A DNA stretch of 64,000 nt from [Clostridium] aerotolerans DSM 5434. Its GTDB lineage: Bacteria > Bacillota > Clostridia > Lachnospirales > Lachnospiraceae. The position numbers were made by a program, and so were the translations under genes. Below are positions 7,939 through 16,854 of the stretch, one piece after another (the stretch's first letter is position 1; every line of letters begins with the position of its first letter). The stretch is taken from the NCBI RefSeq assembly GCF_000687555.1, contig NZ_JHWJ01000004.1, positions 248,001 to 312,000 on the forward strand. Direction: 5' to 3'. The notes beneath the pieces were generated by a model. It ran no database searches, was not told where the DNA came from, and saw nothing but the letters and a program-made list of their open reading frames with translations.

Positions 7939-8871
7939 ATGAGTAAAAAACCGGTTCTGGTAATCATGGCAGCAGGTATGGGCAGTCGTTACGGAGGATT
8001 GAAGCAGATTGATCCAGTGGATGAGCAAGGGAATAAGATCATTGACTTTTCCATCTACGATGCCGTGCAGGCTGGATTTGAAACGGTTGTTTTTATTATA
8101 AAAAAGGCCATTGAGAAAGAGTTCAAGGAAAATATCGGAGACAGGCTGAAAGACCATGTTAACGTAAAGTACGTCTATCAGGAGCTTGATAAGCTGCCAG
8201 AGGGGTATGACATTCCCGAAGGCAGAGTAAAGCCCTGGGGCACCGGTCACGCCATTCTATGCTGTCAGGAGGTCATTGACGGACCCTTTGCAGTCATCAA
8301 CGCAGATGATTATTACGGAAGAACTGCCTTTCAGGCAATCTATAACCAATTGACCAGAGTCTCTGACGATGAGAATAAATATCAGTACGCCATGGTAGGC
8401 TATGAGCTTTATAATACCCTGACGGAAAATGGTCATGTGGCCAGAGGTGTCTGCACGGTAAATGAGGACGGTAAACTCTTAAATATCCATGAGCGCACCC
8501 GGATTGAAAAGCATGGAGAAATTGCAGAATTTACAGAAGATGACGGCAATTCCTGGACCGAACTTTCTAAGGAAACTCTTGTCTCCATGAATTTGTGGGG
8601 ATTTACAGAAAGCATTTTAAAGGAGCTATCTTCCCGTTTTATCAGCTTTCTTGACCGGGAGCTCACTCAAAATCCAGTGAAGTGTGAGTATTTCCTCCCC
8701 TTTGTGGTAGATGAACTTTTAAAAGAAGGTAAGGCAGAGGTCTCTGTCTTAAAAAGCTCAGACCGCTGGTACGGTGTGACCTACAAGGAAGATAAAGAGA
8801 ACGTTGTTAAGGCAATCGGCCAGCTGAAACAATCAGGCCTCTATCCTGACATTCTCTGGGAAGAGAAGTAA
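7939..8871 (+). CDS. Sugar-1-phosphate nucleotidyltransferase family protein
   Basis: 310-aa NTP_transferase-fold protein expected to make an NDP-sugar from a sugar phosphate and an NTP. The N-terminus has the nucleotide-binding signature MAAGMGSRYGGLKQ. Later come GTGHAILC and an NADDYYG motif, which is the usual metal/substrate Asp region. A C-terminal extension replaces the left-handed helix of GlmU-like enzymes. I start at ATG 7939 (MSKKPVLV), since GGAGG sits 8 nt upstream; the longer frame adds 23 residues with no ribosome site. The specific sugar is not deducible, and no cell-wall or capsule genes flank it. Between the murA terminator and this gene the sequence shows no strong promoter. 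Confidence 0.85.
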   Translation: MSKKPVLVIMAAGMGSRYGGLKQIDPVDEQGNKIIDFSIYDAVQAGFETVVFIIKKAIEKEFKENIGDRLKDHVNVKYVYQELDKLPEGYDIPEGRVKPWGTGHAILCCQEVIDGPFAVINADDYYGRTAFQAIYNQLTRVSDDENKYQYAMVGYELYNTLTENGHVARGVCTVNEDGKLLNIHERTRIEKHGEIAEFTEDDGNSWTELSKETLVSMNLWGFTESILKELSSRFISFLDRELTQNPVKCEYFLPFVVDELLKEGKAEVSVLKSSDRWYGVTYKEDKENVVKAIGQLKQSGLYPDILWEEK

Positions 8872-8891
8872 TGCGCTAGATAGAAATGCAC

Positions 8892-8920
8892 TTGACAGCC
8901 GATTATGAATAAGTTAAAAT
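8892..8920 (+). promoter_or_regulatory. Promoter of the SAM riboswitch / metK transcript
   Basis: TTGACA (8892-8897), 17-bp spacer, TAAAAT (8915-8920), about 55 bp upstream of the riboswitch aptamer. Confidence 0.8.
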
Positions 8921-8979
8921 ATAGGTGCAATTATATAGCACCTTACAATTGAATAACAACTGAAAAGTACGTAATATCC

Positions 8980-9104
8980 CTTATTCAGAGTGATGGAGAT
9001 ACAAAGGATCTGTGAAGTCACGGCAACCCCCGCAACCGAATGGCATATGCCATATCGAAGCTGCTGGAAGGTGCCAACCTGAGCGAGAAATCGAGCAATA
9101 AGAG
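8980..9104 (+). promoter_or_regulatory. SAM-I (S-box) riboswitch aptamer
   Basis: Leader RNA upstream of metK with the S-box layout. P1 is closed by CTTATT (8980-8985) and AATAAG (9097-9102). Conserved core elements are AGAGTGATGGAG near the start, GTGAAGTCACGGCAACC (the GAAG..CGGCAACC block), and AAGGTGCCAACCTGA before the P4 hairpin GAGCGAGAAATCGAGC. Known S-box RNAs switch transcription off when S-adenosylmethionine binds, which fits its place before the SAM synthetase gene. The call rests on motif order and context; a covariance-model search was not run. Confidence 0.9.
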
Positions 9105-9124
9105 GATTTGATACAGTTTATCAA

Positions 9125-9150
9125 GTCCGCATTTGCTGCGGACTTTTCTT
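9125..9150 (+). terminator. Riboswitch-controlled terminator
   Basis: GTCCGCA (9125-9131) / TGCGGAC (9137-9143) stem, then TTTTCTTTTT. It lies 21 bp after the aptamer. The intervening TTGATACAGTTTATCAA can pair alternatively, giving the expression platform. Confidence 0.85.
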
Positions 9151-9190
9151 TTTGTTATTCCCCCATGTAAAATAGAGGAGGAATTACAAC

Positions 9191-10378
9191 ATGGAAAAAT
9201 TATTATTTACATCCGAGTCAGTAACCGAAGGACATCCGGATAAGATGTGCGATCAGATTTCTGACGCCATTCTTGATGAGCTGTTAAGACAGGACCCTAT
9301 GAGCCGCGTAGCCTGCGAGACCTGCACCACAACTGGTATTGTTATGGTCATGGGAGAGGTTACCACAAATGCTTACGTGGATATCCAGAAGATCGTACGG
9401 GAAACGGTAAAGGAAATCGGTTATGACCGCGCGAAATACGGCTTTGATTACGAGACCTGCGGTGTTATGGTAGCTCTTGACGAACAGTCCAAAGATATTG
9501 CCATGGGTGTTGACCGCGCTCTTGAGGCAAAAGAAAATAAAATGTCTGATGCAGAAATTGATGCTATCGGAGCAGGAGACCAGGGTATGATGTTCGGTTT
9601 TGCCAGCAATGAGACCGAAGAATATATGCCATATCCCATCGCACTGGCTCACAAACTGGCTCTTCAGCTGACCAAGGTGAGAAAAGACGGAACTCTGACC
9701 TATCTTCGTCCTGACGGAAAGACACAGGTTACTGTGGAATACAATGAAGATGGAAAGCCAATCCGCCTCGATGCCGTTGTATTATCCACACAGCATGATG
9801 AGAACGTAAGCCAGGATCAGATTCACAAAGATATTAAAAAGTATGTCTTTGATGAGATTCTTCCAGCAGAATTAGTAGATGATAACACAAAATTCTTTAT
9901 TAATCCAACCGGACGTTTCGTTATCGGCGGACCTCACGGAGACAGCGGTTTAACTGGACGTAAGATCATCGTAGACACCTATGGCGGCTATGCTCGTCAC
10001 GGCGGCGGTGCTTTCTCTGGGAAAGACTGCACAAAGGTAGACCGTTCCGCAGCATACGCAGCACGTTACGTGGCTAAGAACATTGTTGCAGCAGGTCTTG
10101 CTGATAAGTGTGAGATTCAGCTTTCCTATGCCATCGGTGTGGCTCATCCGACTTCCATCATGGTAGATACCTTTGGAACAGGAAAATTAAGCAATGAAAA
10201 GCTGGTTAATATCATTCGTGAGAACTTCGATCTTCGCCCGGCTGGAATCATTAAGATGCTGGATCTTCGCCGTCCGATTTACAAGCAGACCGCTGCTTAC
10301 GGACATTTTGGAAGAAACGATCTTGATCTTCCATGGGAGAAGCTTGATAAGACAGAGCTTTTAAAGAAATATTTATAA
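9191..10378 (+). CDS. metK: S-adenosylmethionine synthetase
   Basis: Makes SAM from methionine and ATP in the cytoplasm. The 395-aa length is typical. Signatures are [20 protein letters not shown] (ATP and Mg site), [12 protein letters not shown] (signature 1), [20 protein letters not shown], and [20 protein letters not shown] (signature 2, phosphate-binding). AGGAGG lies ahead of ATG 9191. Expression should respond to SAM through the upstream riboswitch. SAM is the substrate of the three radical SAM enzymes at the right end of the window, but there is no sign of any direct link. Confidence 0.98.
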   Translation: MEKLLFTSESVTEGHPDKMCDQISDAILDELLRQDPMSRVACETCTTTGIVMVMGEVTTNAYVDIQKIVRETVKEIGYDRAKYGFDYETCGVMVALDEQSKDIAMGVDRALEAKENKMSDAEIDAIGAGDQGMMFGFASNETEEYMPYPIALAHKLALQLTKVRKDGTLTYLRPDGKTQVTVEYNEDGKPIRLDAVVLSTQHDENVSQDQIHKDIKKYVFDEILPAELVDDNTKFFINPTGRFVIGGPHGDSGLTGRKIIVDTYGGYARHGGGAFSGKDCTKVDRSAAYAARYVAKNIVAAGLADKCEIQLSYAIGVAHPTSIMVDTFGTGKLSNEKLVNIIRENFDLRPAGIIKMLDLRRPIYKQTAAYGHFGRNDLDLPWEKLDKTELLKKYL

Positions 10379-10423
10379 AAATTAGTTAAAAATTAGATTA
10401 GAAACAGCCAAAAGCTGGCAACG

Positions 10424-10470
10424 GCTGAGGCAACAGGCAGGGTAAAACCGCCTGTTGCCTCAGCTTTTTA
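10424..10470 (+). terminator. Intrinsic terminator of metK
   Basis: Perfect 15-bp stem GCTGAGGCAACAGGC (10424-10438) with its complement at 10450-10464, followed by a T run. Confidence 0.93.
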
Positions 10471-10582
10471 AATTTTAGAATTGTTTTATAAATTCTTACG
10501 GCCATGTGTGTTATAATACCATTACGTTATATAATGATTTTGTCATGTATTTTTAATAGGAAGCATAAGAGAGGCGATAAAA

Positions 10583-12079
10583 GTGAAATTAAAACTAAAA
10601 ACCAGACTGGTGGTTGCATTTATAATTATCACGGTAATCCCCCTGACCCTTATATTTGGCGTGGTGACAGGTCTAAGCAGTTACCAGAGGAATGCATTCC
10701 GTAAAGCATATAATCTGACAGACCAGGTGGATCTTATTTCCGGCAATACCATTCAGATTTTTAGCCGCCTGACAAGTCCGGAGGTAAAGGAAATCGGCCA
10801 GTTATTAGAAAGTGATCCGGGACAGCTTGGTAACAAGGAGTATTTGGACAAGTTAAATGCAGGCCTGTCAAGAAAGTACGCCTATGTCATCGTCCGCAAG
10901 GGAGATACCTTTATATATGACGGCAACAGCCATATTACCCAGGGCTTAACCAGCCAGCTTCCCAAATATGAGGAGGTAGACGGCACCCTTGACGCGGCCA
11001 TGTATCTGGACGGAGAGAGTCAGCATCTGGTGAAGCAGATAGATTTTTTATTTCCAGATGGAGGGCAGGGCAGCGTATTCATTGTGTCAAACATAGACGG
11101 GCTTCTTCCTGAGATTAAGGTCATGATGTGGGAGATGCTTCTTGCTGGTGTTATGATTATTGTATTTACCGATGCCATTCTTTTGATGTGGGTATATCGT
11201 TCTGTTATAAGCCCGTTGGGGCGCTTGGAGGTAGCCACAAAGAAGATTCGGGATGGAAACCTGGATTTTTCCCTGGAGATCGAAGAGGATGACGAGATTG
11301 GTCAGCTTTGCCAGGACTTTGAGGAGATGAGAATCCGTTTAAAGGAATCCGCAGAGGAGAAGGTTGAGTATGATAAGGAGAATAAGGAGCTGATCAGCAA
11401 CATTTCTCATGATTTAAAGACGCCCATTACTGCCATCAAAGGGTATGTGGAAGGAATCATGGATGGGGTTGCATCCTCCCCTGAAAAACTGGACCGTTAT
11501 ATCAGGACCATTTACAACAAAGCCAATGATATGGATAAGCTGATTGATGAGCTTACCTTCTATTCTAAAATTGATACCAATAAAATCCCCTATACCTTTT
11601 CGAAAATCAGCGTTTCCAATTATTTCAGGGACTGCGTGGATGAGGTGGGGCTTGAGATGGAAGCCAGAAACATTGAGCTTGGTTATTTTAATTATGTGGA
11701 CGAAGAGGTGGTAATAATAGCAGATGCGGAACAGCTTCGCCGGGTCATTAATAATATTGTGAGCAATTCGGTAAAATATATGGATAAGAGGAATGGAATT
11801 ATTAACATCCGGATTAAGGATGTAGGCGATTTTATTCAGGTGGGAATCGAGGATAACGGCAAGGGAATTTCAGCAAAGGATCTGCCGAACATTTTTGACC
11901 GGTTCTATCGTACCGATTCCTCCAGGAATTCCTCCCAGGGCGGCAGCGGAATTGGTTTGTCTATTGTGAAAAAGATTATAGAGGATCATGGCGGCAGGAT
12001 TTGGGCCAGCAGCAAGGAAGGAATCGGAACCGAGATTCATTTTGTTTTAAGAAAATACCAGGAGGTCATACAGGAATGA
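10583..12079 (+). CDS. Membrane sensor histidine kinase
   Basis: 498 aa. Membrane helices at about residues 8-28 and 183-203 enclose an extracytoplasmic sensor region of about 150 residues. HAMP follows (SPLGRLEVATKKIRDGNLDF), then HisKA with the phospho-acceptor in NISHDLKTPITAIKGY. The HATPase_c domain shows N-box NNIVSNSVKYM, G1 DNGKGI and G2 GGSGIGLSIVKKI. Start is GTG 10583, with GAGAGG upstream. The stop overlaps the start of the response regulator (ATGA), so the two form an operon. The input signal is unknown: the sensor region has no domain I recognise. Confidence 0.94.
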   Translation: MKLKLKTRLVVAFIIITVIPLTLIFGVVTGLSSYQRNAFRKAYNLTDQVDLISGNTIQIFSRLTSPEVKEIGQLLESDPGQLGNKEYLDKLNAGLSRKYAYVIVRKGDTFIYDGNSHITQGLTSQLPKYEEVDGTLDAAMYLDGESQHLVKQIDFLFPDGGQGSVFIVSNIDGLLPEIKVMMWEMLLAGVMIIVFTDAILLMWVYRSVISPLGRLEVATKKIRDGNLDFSLEIEEDDEIGQLCQDFEEMRIRLKESAEEKVEYDKENKELISNISHDLKTPITAIKGYVEGIMDGVASSPEKLDRYIRTIYNKANDMDKLIDELTFYSKIDTNKIPYTFSKISVSNYFRDCVDEVGLEMEARNIELGYFNYVDEEVVIIADAEQLRRVINNIVSNSVKYMDKRNGIINIRIKDVGDFIQVGIEDNGKGISAKDLPNIFDRFYRTDSSRNSSQGGSGIGLSIVKKIIEDHGGRIWASSKEGIGTEIHFVLRKYQEVIQE

Positions 12080-12765
12080 GCAGAATACTGATTGTGGAAG
12101 ACGAGATAAGCATTGCAGAGCTTGAGAAGGATTATCTGGAGCTAAGCGGCTTTGAGGTAGAGATTGAAAATAACGGAACGGAAGGATTATCCCAGGCACT
12201 TCACGAGGATTTTGACCTGTTAATACTGGATCTGATGCTTCCTGGGGTAGATGGCTTTGAGATTTGCAGAAAGGTGAGAGAGGTTAAAAATACTCCCATC
12301 ATTATGGTATCTGCAAAGAAGGAAGATATTGACAAGATCCGTGGTCTTGGACTGGGAGCCGATGATTATATCACAAAGCCCTTTAGTCCCAGCGAGATGG
12401 TTGCCCGTGTAAAGGCTCACTTAGCCCGTTACGAGCGTTTGATCGGAAGCGGAACACCGGATAACGAGATTATCGAAATCCGCGGCCTTAAGGTTGATAA
12501 GACGGCAAGAAGAGTCTGGATCAACGGGGAAGAAAAGAATTTTACCACAAAGGAATTCGATCTTCTTACGTTCCTGGCTCAGAATCCCAATCATGTATTT
12601 ACAAAAGAAGAATTGTTTAATAAAATATGGGATATGGAATCCATTGGAGATATTGCCACGGTTACCGTCCATATTAAAAAGATCAGAGAAAAAATCGAAT
12701 TTAATACGGCAAAACCTCAGTATATCGAGACAATCTGGGGCGTAGGCTATCGGTTTAAGGTCTAA
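12076..12765 (+). CDS. OmpR/PhoB-family response regulator
   Basis: 229 aa. The N-terminal receiver domain has an acidic pocket (VEDE), the phospho-acceptor Asp in LLILDLMLPGVDG, a Ser in IIMVSAKK and the Lys in YITKPFSP. The C-terminal winged-helix domain ends in VTVHIKKIREKIE and IETIWGVGYRFKV. ATG 12076 overlaps the kinase stop codon (ATGA) and is preceded by AGGAGG. A longer in-frame start inside the kinase gene was rejected. It is the partner of the kinase at 10583; target genes cannot be identified from the window. Confidence 0.95.
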   Translation: MSRILIVEDEISIAELEKDYLELSGFEVEIENNGTEGLSQALHEDFDLLILDLMLPGVDGFEICRKVREVKNTPIIMVSAKKEDIDKIRGLGLGADDYITKPFSPSEMVARVKAHLARYERLIGSGTPDNEIIEIRGLKVDKTARRVWINGEEKNFTTKEFDLLTFLAQNPNHVFTKEELFNKIWDMESIGDIATVTVHIKKIREKIEFNTAKPQYIETIWGVGYRFKV

Positions 12766-12787
12766 GGTCTGCCTGGGCGATGAAGAA

Positions 12788-12832
12788 AAACCCGGCTGTG
12801 CGAAGGAAGAATCCTGGCACAGCCGGGTTTTA
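12788..12832 (+). terminator. Intrinsic terminator of the two-component operon
   Basis: AAACCCGGCTGTGC (12788-12801) pairs with GCACAGCCGGGTTT (12817-12830), followed by T residues. Confidence 0.9.
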
Positions 12833-12877
12833 TGTCATAGGAAATGTGTTACAGGAGATAGGAAAGGAAAGGCTGAG

Positions 12878-13636
12878 ATGAAGGAAAAACTATATGAGAT
12901 ACCGTTAAATGATGCCATGGATGCAGGGGAGGAATGCCCTTTTTGCTTCTTAGAGAGAAAGGCAGAGCAGGAATTAATGGACTTTGTACTTGGCTCCTGC
13001 GCATCCTACATGGAAAGCGATACCAGAGCAGCCACGGATCAGGAAGGCTTCTGCCGCACCCATCAAAAAAAGATGTTTGATTACGGCAATGCCCTTGGGA
13101 ACGGCTGGATTCTTAAGACCTATTATAAAAAGCTGTTAAAGGAAATGAAGGAGGAGTTTACCCATTTCGCTCCTCAGAAGACCTCCTTAAAGGACCGGCT
13201 GATGAAAAAGTCAGGGAATGAAAATTCCATACGTGAATGGGTCACATCAAAAGAAAAGACCTGCTATATCTGTGACCGATTTTCCAAACGCTACGAACGG
13301 TATGTGGCAACCTTTTTCCATCTTTATAAGAATGATTCTTCCTTCCGGGAAAAGCTGACAAAAAGCAAGGGGTTCTGCTTTCATCACTTTGGGGATTTAT
13401 GCAGCGGAGCCGATCAGTACTTAGGTGACGGGGATCGTAAGGAATTTTACTCTGTCCTTTTTCCACTGATGGAAGAAAATATGGAACGGATGTCAGGGGA
13501 TATCGACTGGTTCATTGAGAAATTCGATTATATAAACCGGGATGCCGACTGGAAGCAGTCAAAGGATGCCCTGCAGCGGGGAATGCAGAAAATTCGGGGC
13601 GGCTATCCGGCCGACCCGGTCTATAAGATGAAATAA
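12878..13636 (+). CDS. DUF6062-type Cys-rich protein of unknown function
   Basis: 252 aa, soluble, with no signal peptide. It carries four regularly spaced Cys/His motifs: ECPFCFLE near residue 20, FCRTHQKKMFDYG near 62, CYICDRFSKRYERY near 130 and GFCFHHFGDLC near 167. These suggest a metal (zinc or Fe-S) site formed by CxxC and C-x2-3-H pairs. This pattern matches the Firmicutes family DUF6062 as I remember it; the family name is recall, the motifs are seen. AGGAAAGG-like ribosome sites precede ATG 12878. It follows the terminator of the two-component operon and ends 4 bp from the convergent AraC gene. Confidence 0.75.
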   Translation: MKEKLYEIPLNDAMDAGEECPFCFLERKAEQELMDFVLGSCASYMESDTRAATDQEGFCRTHQKKMFDYGNALGNGWILKTYYKKLLKEMKEEFTHFAPQKTSLKDRLMKKSGNENSIREWVTSKEKTCYICDRFSKRYERYVATFFHLYKNDSSFREKLTKSKGFCFHHFGDLCSGADQYLGDGDRKEFYSVLFPLMEENMERMSGDIDWFIEKFDYINRDADWKQSKDALQRGMQKIRGGYPADPVYKMK

Positions 13637-13640
13637 CTCC

Positions 13641-14486
13641 TTACTCATTCAACCGCTTGAACTGTCCCGGCGTACATCCGGTGGTATTACGGAAGGTACG
13701 GATAAAGTTGGAATAATCATGAAAGCCGGACAAATAGCAGGCTTCGGAAACGGTGTGGCCCTTTAGTAAAAGCTCCTTTGCCAGGGCTACCCGTTTTACA
13801 ACAATGTACTGGAAGATGCTGCTTTCTGTTTCCGATTTGAATAAATGGCTTAAATAATATTTATCAAGAGCCAGGGCGTTGGAGATGGAATCCAGTGTCA
13901 TGGGAGCTGTTAAGTTCTCATCAATATAGTTCATAATAGCCTGGGCCTTATGAGGTCTTGGAGAGGTATTTTTAGAACCGGTCTTTTTGTATGTTTTATT
14001 AATTAAAACCAATATTTGAAGCAAAGTTGTAATCTCTGTTAAGTCGCTGCCGTAGGAGCCGCGATTTTTTTTTGCCTTTTCTAAGGTCTCTGCCATGGAA
14101 ATCATTACTTTGTAATCCTCCCCTGAAAGCAGTATTAAATTGTTTACTCCAGGCTCCCGGTGGAAACAATCAAGTAGATTGGTATTGGGAGTGGAGTAAG
14201 GACGGATAAAGGCGGGATTTATGTGGATTACAAGGCGGGTAAATAGCTCGTTGCTGGAGTTGATGGCCTTGTGTATTTCCCGGTTAGAAAAGAGGATTAA
14301 GTTACCGGGGCTCATATCATAACAGGCATTTTCCACAAAATACTGGATATGCCCGTCCAAAAGAAGATATATTTCGTGGCTGTTATGCATATGAAAATCC
14401 ACATTTCCCGCGGCATGGCTGGTGGTAAAATCACAAGTGAAGGGTTCTGAAAATTCACTGTAATGATAAAGATTTTCCTTTTTCAT
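13641..14486 (-). CDS. AraC-family transcriptional regulator with cupin sensor domain
   Basis: 281 aa. The N-terminal AraC-type cupin (about 1-150) includes HMHNSHEIYLLLDGHIQYFVE and the ligand pocket region. The C-terminal double helix-turn-helix (about 180-281) includes LTAPMTLDSISNALALDKYYLSHLFK-type helices, then SEACYLSGFHDYSNFIRTFR and TGCTPGQFK. AAGGAGG precedes ATG 14486. It is transcribed divergently from the oxidoreductase/isomerase operon at 14609-17706. The shared intergenic region carries two direct repeats 21 bp apart, so it is most likely the activator of that operon, presumably in response to its sugar. Confidence 0.93.
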   Translation of the reverse strand: MKKENLYHYSEFSEPFTCDFTTSHAAGNVDFHMHNSHEIYLLLDGHIQYFVENACYDMSPGNLILFSNREIHKAINSSNELFTRLVIHINPAFIRPYSTPNTNLLDCFHREPGVNNLILLSGEDYKVMISMAETLEKAKKNRGSYGSDLTEITTLLQILVLINKTYKKTGSKNTSPRPHKAQAIMNYIDENLTAPMTLDSISNALALDKYYLSHLFKSETESSIFQYIVVKRVALAKELLLKGHTVSEACYLSGFHDYSNFIRTFRNTTGCTPGQFKRLNE

Positions 14487-14505
14487 GGGAGCCTCCTTAA
14501 AAAGA

Positions 14506-14566
14506 CAATCTGCGCATGTTTCTAGTCAATCTACGCAAACAAATTGCGTTAATAAAAGTATATAAT
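14506..14566 (+). promoter_or_regulatory. AraC-type tandem operator and promoter of the oxidoreductase operon
   Basis: Direct repeats CAATCTGCGCA (14506-14516) and CAATCTACGCA (14527-14537) differ at one base and are spaced exactly 21 bp, two helical turns, as AraC-type dimers bind. The -10 TATAAT is at 14561-14566. The -35 position (14538-14543, AACAAA) is poor and abuts the second repeat, as at activator-dependent promoters. Confidence 0.7.
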
Positions 14567-14608
14567 AAATCTATCATAGAAACAGCAAAAAGAAAAGGGG
14601 ATGGAATC

Positions 14609-15628
14609 ATGGTTCGGGTTGGTATCGTTGGCTGCGGTAGCATTGGAAGGGTTCATGCCATGAGCTTAAATGGACTTTCGGGGGTCAGTCTTTGTGCGTT
14701 TGCAGATATCCATAAGGAGCGTGCGGAGGAATATTCGAAGGAATATACCGGTGGTGATGGAAGGGCTTATGAATCTTTGGATGAGATGCTTCAAAAAGAG
14801 GATTTAGAGGTGGTCCACATCTGCACGCCTCATTACTGCCATACGGACTTGGCAGTGGCAGGATTAGAGAAGGGAATTTCTGTATTTATGGAGAAACCGC
14901 CAGCCATCACCAGAGAGCAGTTTTTCAGGCTTTCTAAGGCGGAACAAGCAAGCAAGGGAAGACTTGGCATCTGCTTTCAGAACCGTTATAACGAGACTAC
15001 AAGAGAGGTCAGCCGTATCTTAAAGGAGGAAATTCTTGGAAAGGTAAAAGGAGGTAGAGCCTTTGTCACCTGGAACCGGGGGCAGTCCTATTATACGGAA
15101 AGCGAATGGCGGGGAAGTCTCCAGACGGAGGGAGGCGGAGCTTTAATGAACCAGTCCATTCACACTCTGGATCTTTTGCTGTACTGGCTTGGAAGGCCTG
15201 TAAGGACGGAGGCGACCATCAGAAACCACCATTTAAAAAATGTGATAGAGGTGGAGGATATGGTAGAGGCGTATATGGAGTTTACAGAAGGGGATGACCC
15301 GGTTCGTGCCACATTTTACGCCACAACTGCCTTTGGATACGATGCTCCTGTTTTTATTGAACTGGTATGCGAAAAGGGAGTAGTCAGACTGGAAGGGGGT
15401 TCCGTCTGGTACAGGACCTGGGAAGATGAAGAGCCGGTTTATTTCCAGGCAGCTAAGGGGCTGGCTCCGGGAAAGGAATACTGGGGCAGAGGGCATGAAG
15501 CCTGCATCAGGGACTTTTATCACTGCTTACTGACGAAAGAAGCCTATGGCAATGACCTTTCCTCTGTGGAAAACACATTCTTTACGGTAATGGATATTTA
15601 TGATTCAGCAAGAAATAAGGAGAGATGA
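14609..15628 (+). CDS. Gfo/Idh/MocA-family oxidoreductase
   Basis: 339 aa NAD(P)-dependent sugar or cyclitol dehydrogenase. The N-terminal Rossmann fold has VGIVGCGSIGRVHA, HICTPHYCHTDLA, and the EKP motif MEKPPAITREQF with its catalytic Lys. The C-terminal alpha/beta domain has EGGGALMNQSIHTLDLLLYW, which carries the conserved His of the active site. I start at ATG 14609 (MVRVGIVG), behind AAAAGGGGATGG; the longer frame is leader sequence containing the operators. It is the first gene of a three-gene operon with a second paralogue and a TIM-barrel isomerase. Substrate is unknown. Confidence 0.9.
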   Translation: MVRVGIVGCGSIGRVHAMSLNGLSGVSLCAFADIHKERAEEYSKEYTGGDGRAYESLDEMLQKEDLEVVHICTPHYCHTDLAVAGLEKGISVFMEKPPAITREQFFRLSKAEQASKGRLGICFQNRYNETTREVSRILKEEILGKVKGGRAFVTWNRGQSYYTESEWRGSLQTEGGGALMNQSIHTLDLLLYWLGRPVRTEATIRNHHLKNVIEVEDMVEAYMEFTEGDDPVRATFYATTAFGYDAPVFIELVCEKGVVRLEGGSVWYRTWEDEEPVYFQAAKGLAPGKEYWGRGHEACIRDFYHCLLTKEAYGNDLSSVENTFFTVMDIYDSARNKER

Positions 15629-15630
15629 CG

Positions 15631-16785
15631 ATGGAACAGGTGAGACTTGGAATTATTGGAATTGGAAATATGGGGTCAGGACATGTAAAGAACATACTGG
15701 AAGCGGAGCTTTCTCAGTTGACAATCACTGCAGTGGCAGACAGACAGGAGGGCCGGAGGACCTGGGCGAAAGAACATCTGCCGGAATCCGTGGCGATCTT
15801 TGAGGAAGGAACTGAATTAATTGATTCCGGAACCTGCGATGCAGTACTGATTGTGGTTCCTCACTATCAGCATCCGGAGCTTACGATATATGCCTTGAAC
15901 CATGGTCTTCATGTACTTTGTGAAAAGCCAGCCGGTGTTTACACCAAGCAGGTACGGGAGATGAATGAGGCGGCTAAAAAGAGTGACCGTGTGTTTGCCA
16001 TGATGTTCAATCAGAGAACCAACAGCATTTACCGAAAGATGCACGAGCTGGTAACCGGCGGAGAGCTTGGGGCCATTAAGAGGGTGAACTGGATCGTAAC
16101 CGACTGGTACCGCACCCAGTCCTATTATGATTCCGGAAGCTGGAGAGCTACCTGGGATGGGGAAGGCGGCGGAGTTTTATTAAACCAGTGCCCCCACAAT
16201 ATGGACCTCATCCAGTGGATCTGCGGAATGCCGAGCAAGGTAAGGGCATTCTGCCACAATGGAAAATGGCATGAGATCGAGGTGGAAGACGATGTGACCG
16301 CCTATATGGAATATCCCAATGGAGCGACCGGCGTTTTTGTTACCACCACTGCAGACGCCCCTGGCACCAACCGGTTTGAAGTCACCCTGGAGATGGGCAA
16401 ACTGGTCTGCGAAGATAACAAGCTGACTCTTTATAAGCTGTCAGAGAATGAGCGTACCTTCTGTAAAACAGCTAAGGGCGGCTTTGATACTCCGGAATGC
16501 ACCGTAACAGAGGTGGAAACAGATGGACTCAATGAACAGCATATGGGAGTGATTAAGGCATTTGCCAATCGGATTCTCCATGGAACTCCTCTTGTGGCAG
16601 ACGGTGTGGAGGGAATCAACGGACTGACCTTATCAAATGCCATGCATTTATCCAGTTGGCTTGAGAAAGACATTGAACTTCCATTTGATGAGGACCTTTT
16701 CTTAGAGGAGCTTACGAAGCGTCGTATGGCATCTAAGAAAAAGGAAGGCACAGGAGTTGTTTTCAGCACAGAGGGAAGTTATTAA
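15631..16785 (+). CDS. Gfo/Idh/MocA-family oxidoreductase
   Basis: 384 aa, a paralogue of the preceding gene. Rossmann motif IGIGNMGSGH, then LIVVPHYQHPEL, the EKP motif CEKPAGVYTKQ and GEGGGVLLNQCPHNMDLIQW in the substrate domain. Two in-frame ATGs exist at 15625 and 15631. AAGGAGAG is only about 2 nt from the first but correctly spaced for the second, so I use 15631. The first overlaps the stop of the upstream gene, so coupling is expected either way. Pairs of such dehydrogenases with a TIM-barrel isomerase often work on keto-sugars or cyclitols, one oxidising and one reducing; that pairing here is an inference. Confidence 0.9.
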   Translation: MEQVRLGIIGIGNMGSGHVKNILEAELSQLTITAVADRQEGRRTWAKEHLPESVAIFEEGTELIDSGTCDAVLIVVPHYQHPELTIYALNHGLHVLCEKPAGVYTKQVREMNEAAKKSDRVFAMMFNQRTNSIYRKMHELVTGGELGAIKRVNWIVTDWYRTQSYYDSGSWRATWDGEGGGVLLNQCPHNMDLIQWICGMPSKVRAFCHNGKWHEIEVEDDVTAYMEYPNGATGVFVTTTADAPGTNRFEVTLEMGKLVCEDNKLTLYKLSENERTFCKTAKGGFDTPECTVTEVETDGLNEQHMGVIKAFANRILHGTPLVADGVEGINGLTLSNAMHLSSWLEKDIELPFDEDLFLEELTKRRMASKKKEGTGVVFSTEGSY

Positions 16786-16854
16786 TAATATACAAACTAT
16801 TTCGAAAAAATATATTTATGAAACGATTGATGTAACAATGAAAAAGGAGAAACG

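Noticed and set aside
12001-12075. N-terminal extension of the response regulator overlapping the kinase gene
   Set aside because: The extension reads like out-of-frame kinase sequence. ATG 12076 has a ribosome site and gives a standard receiver domain start.
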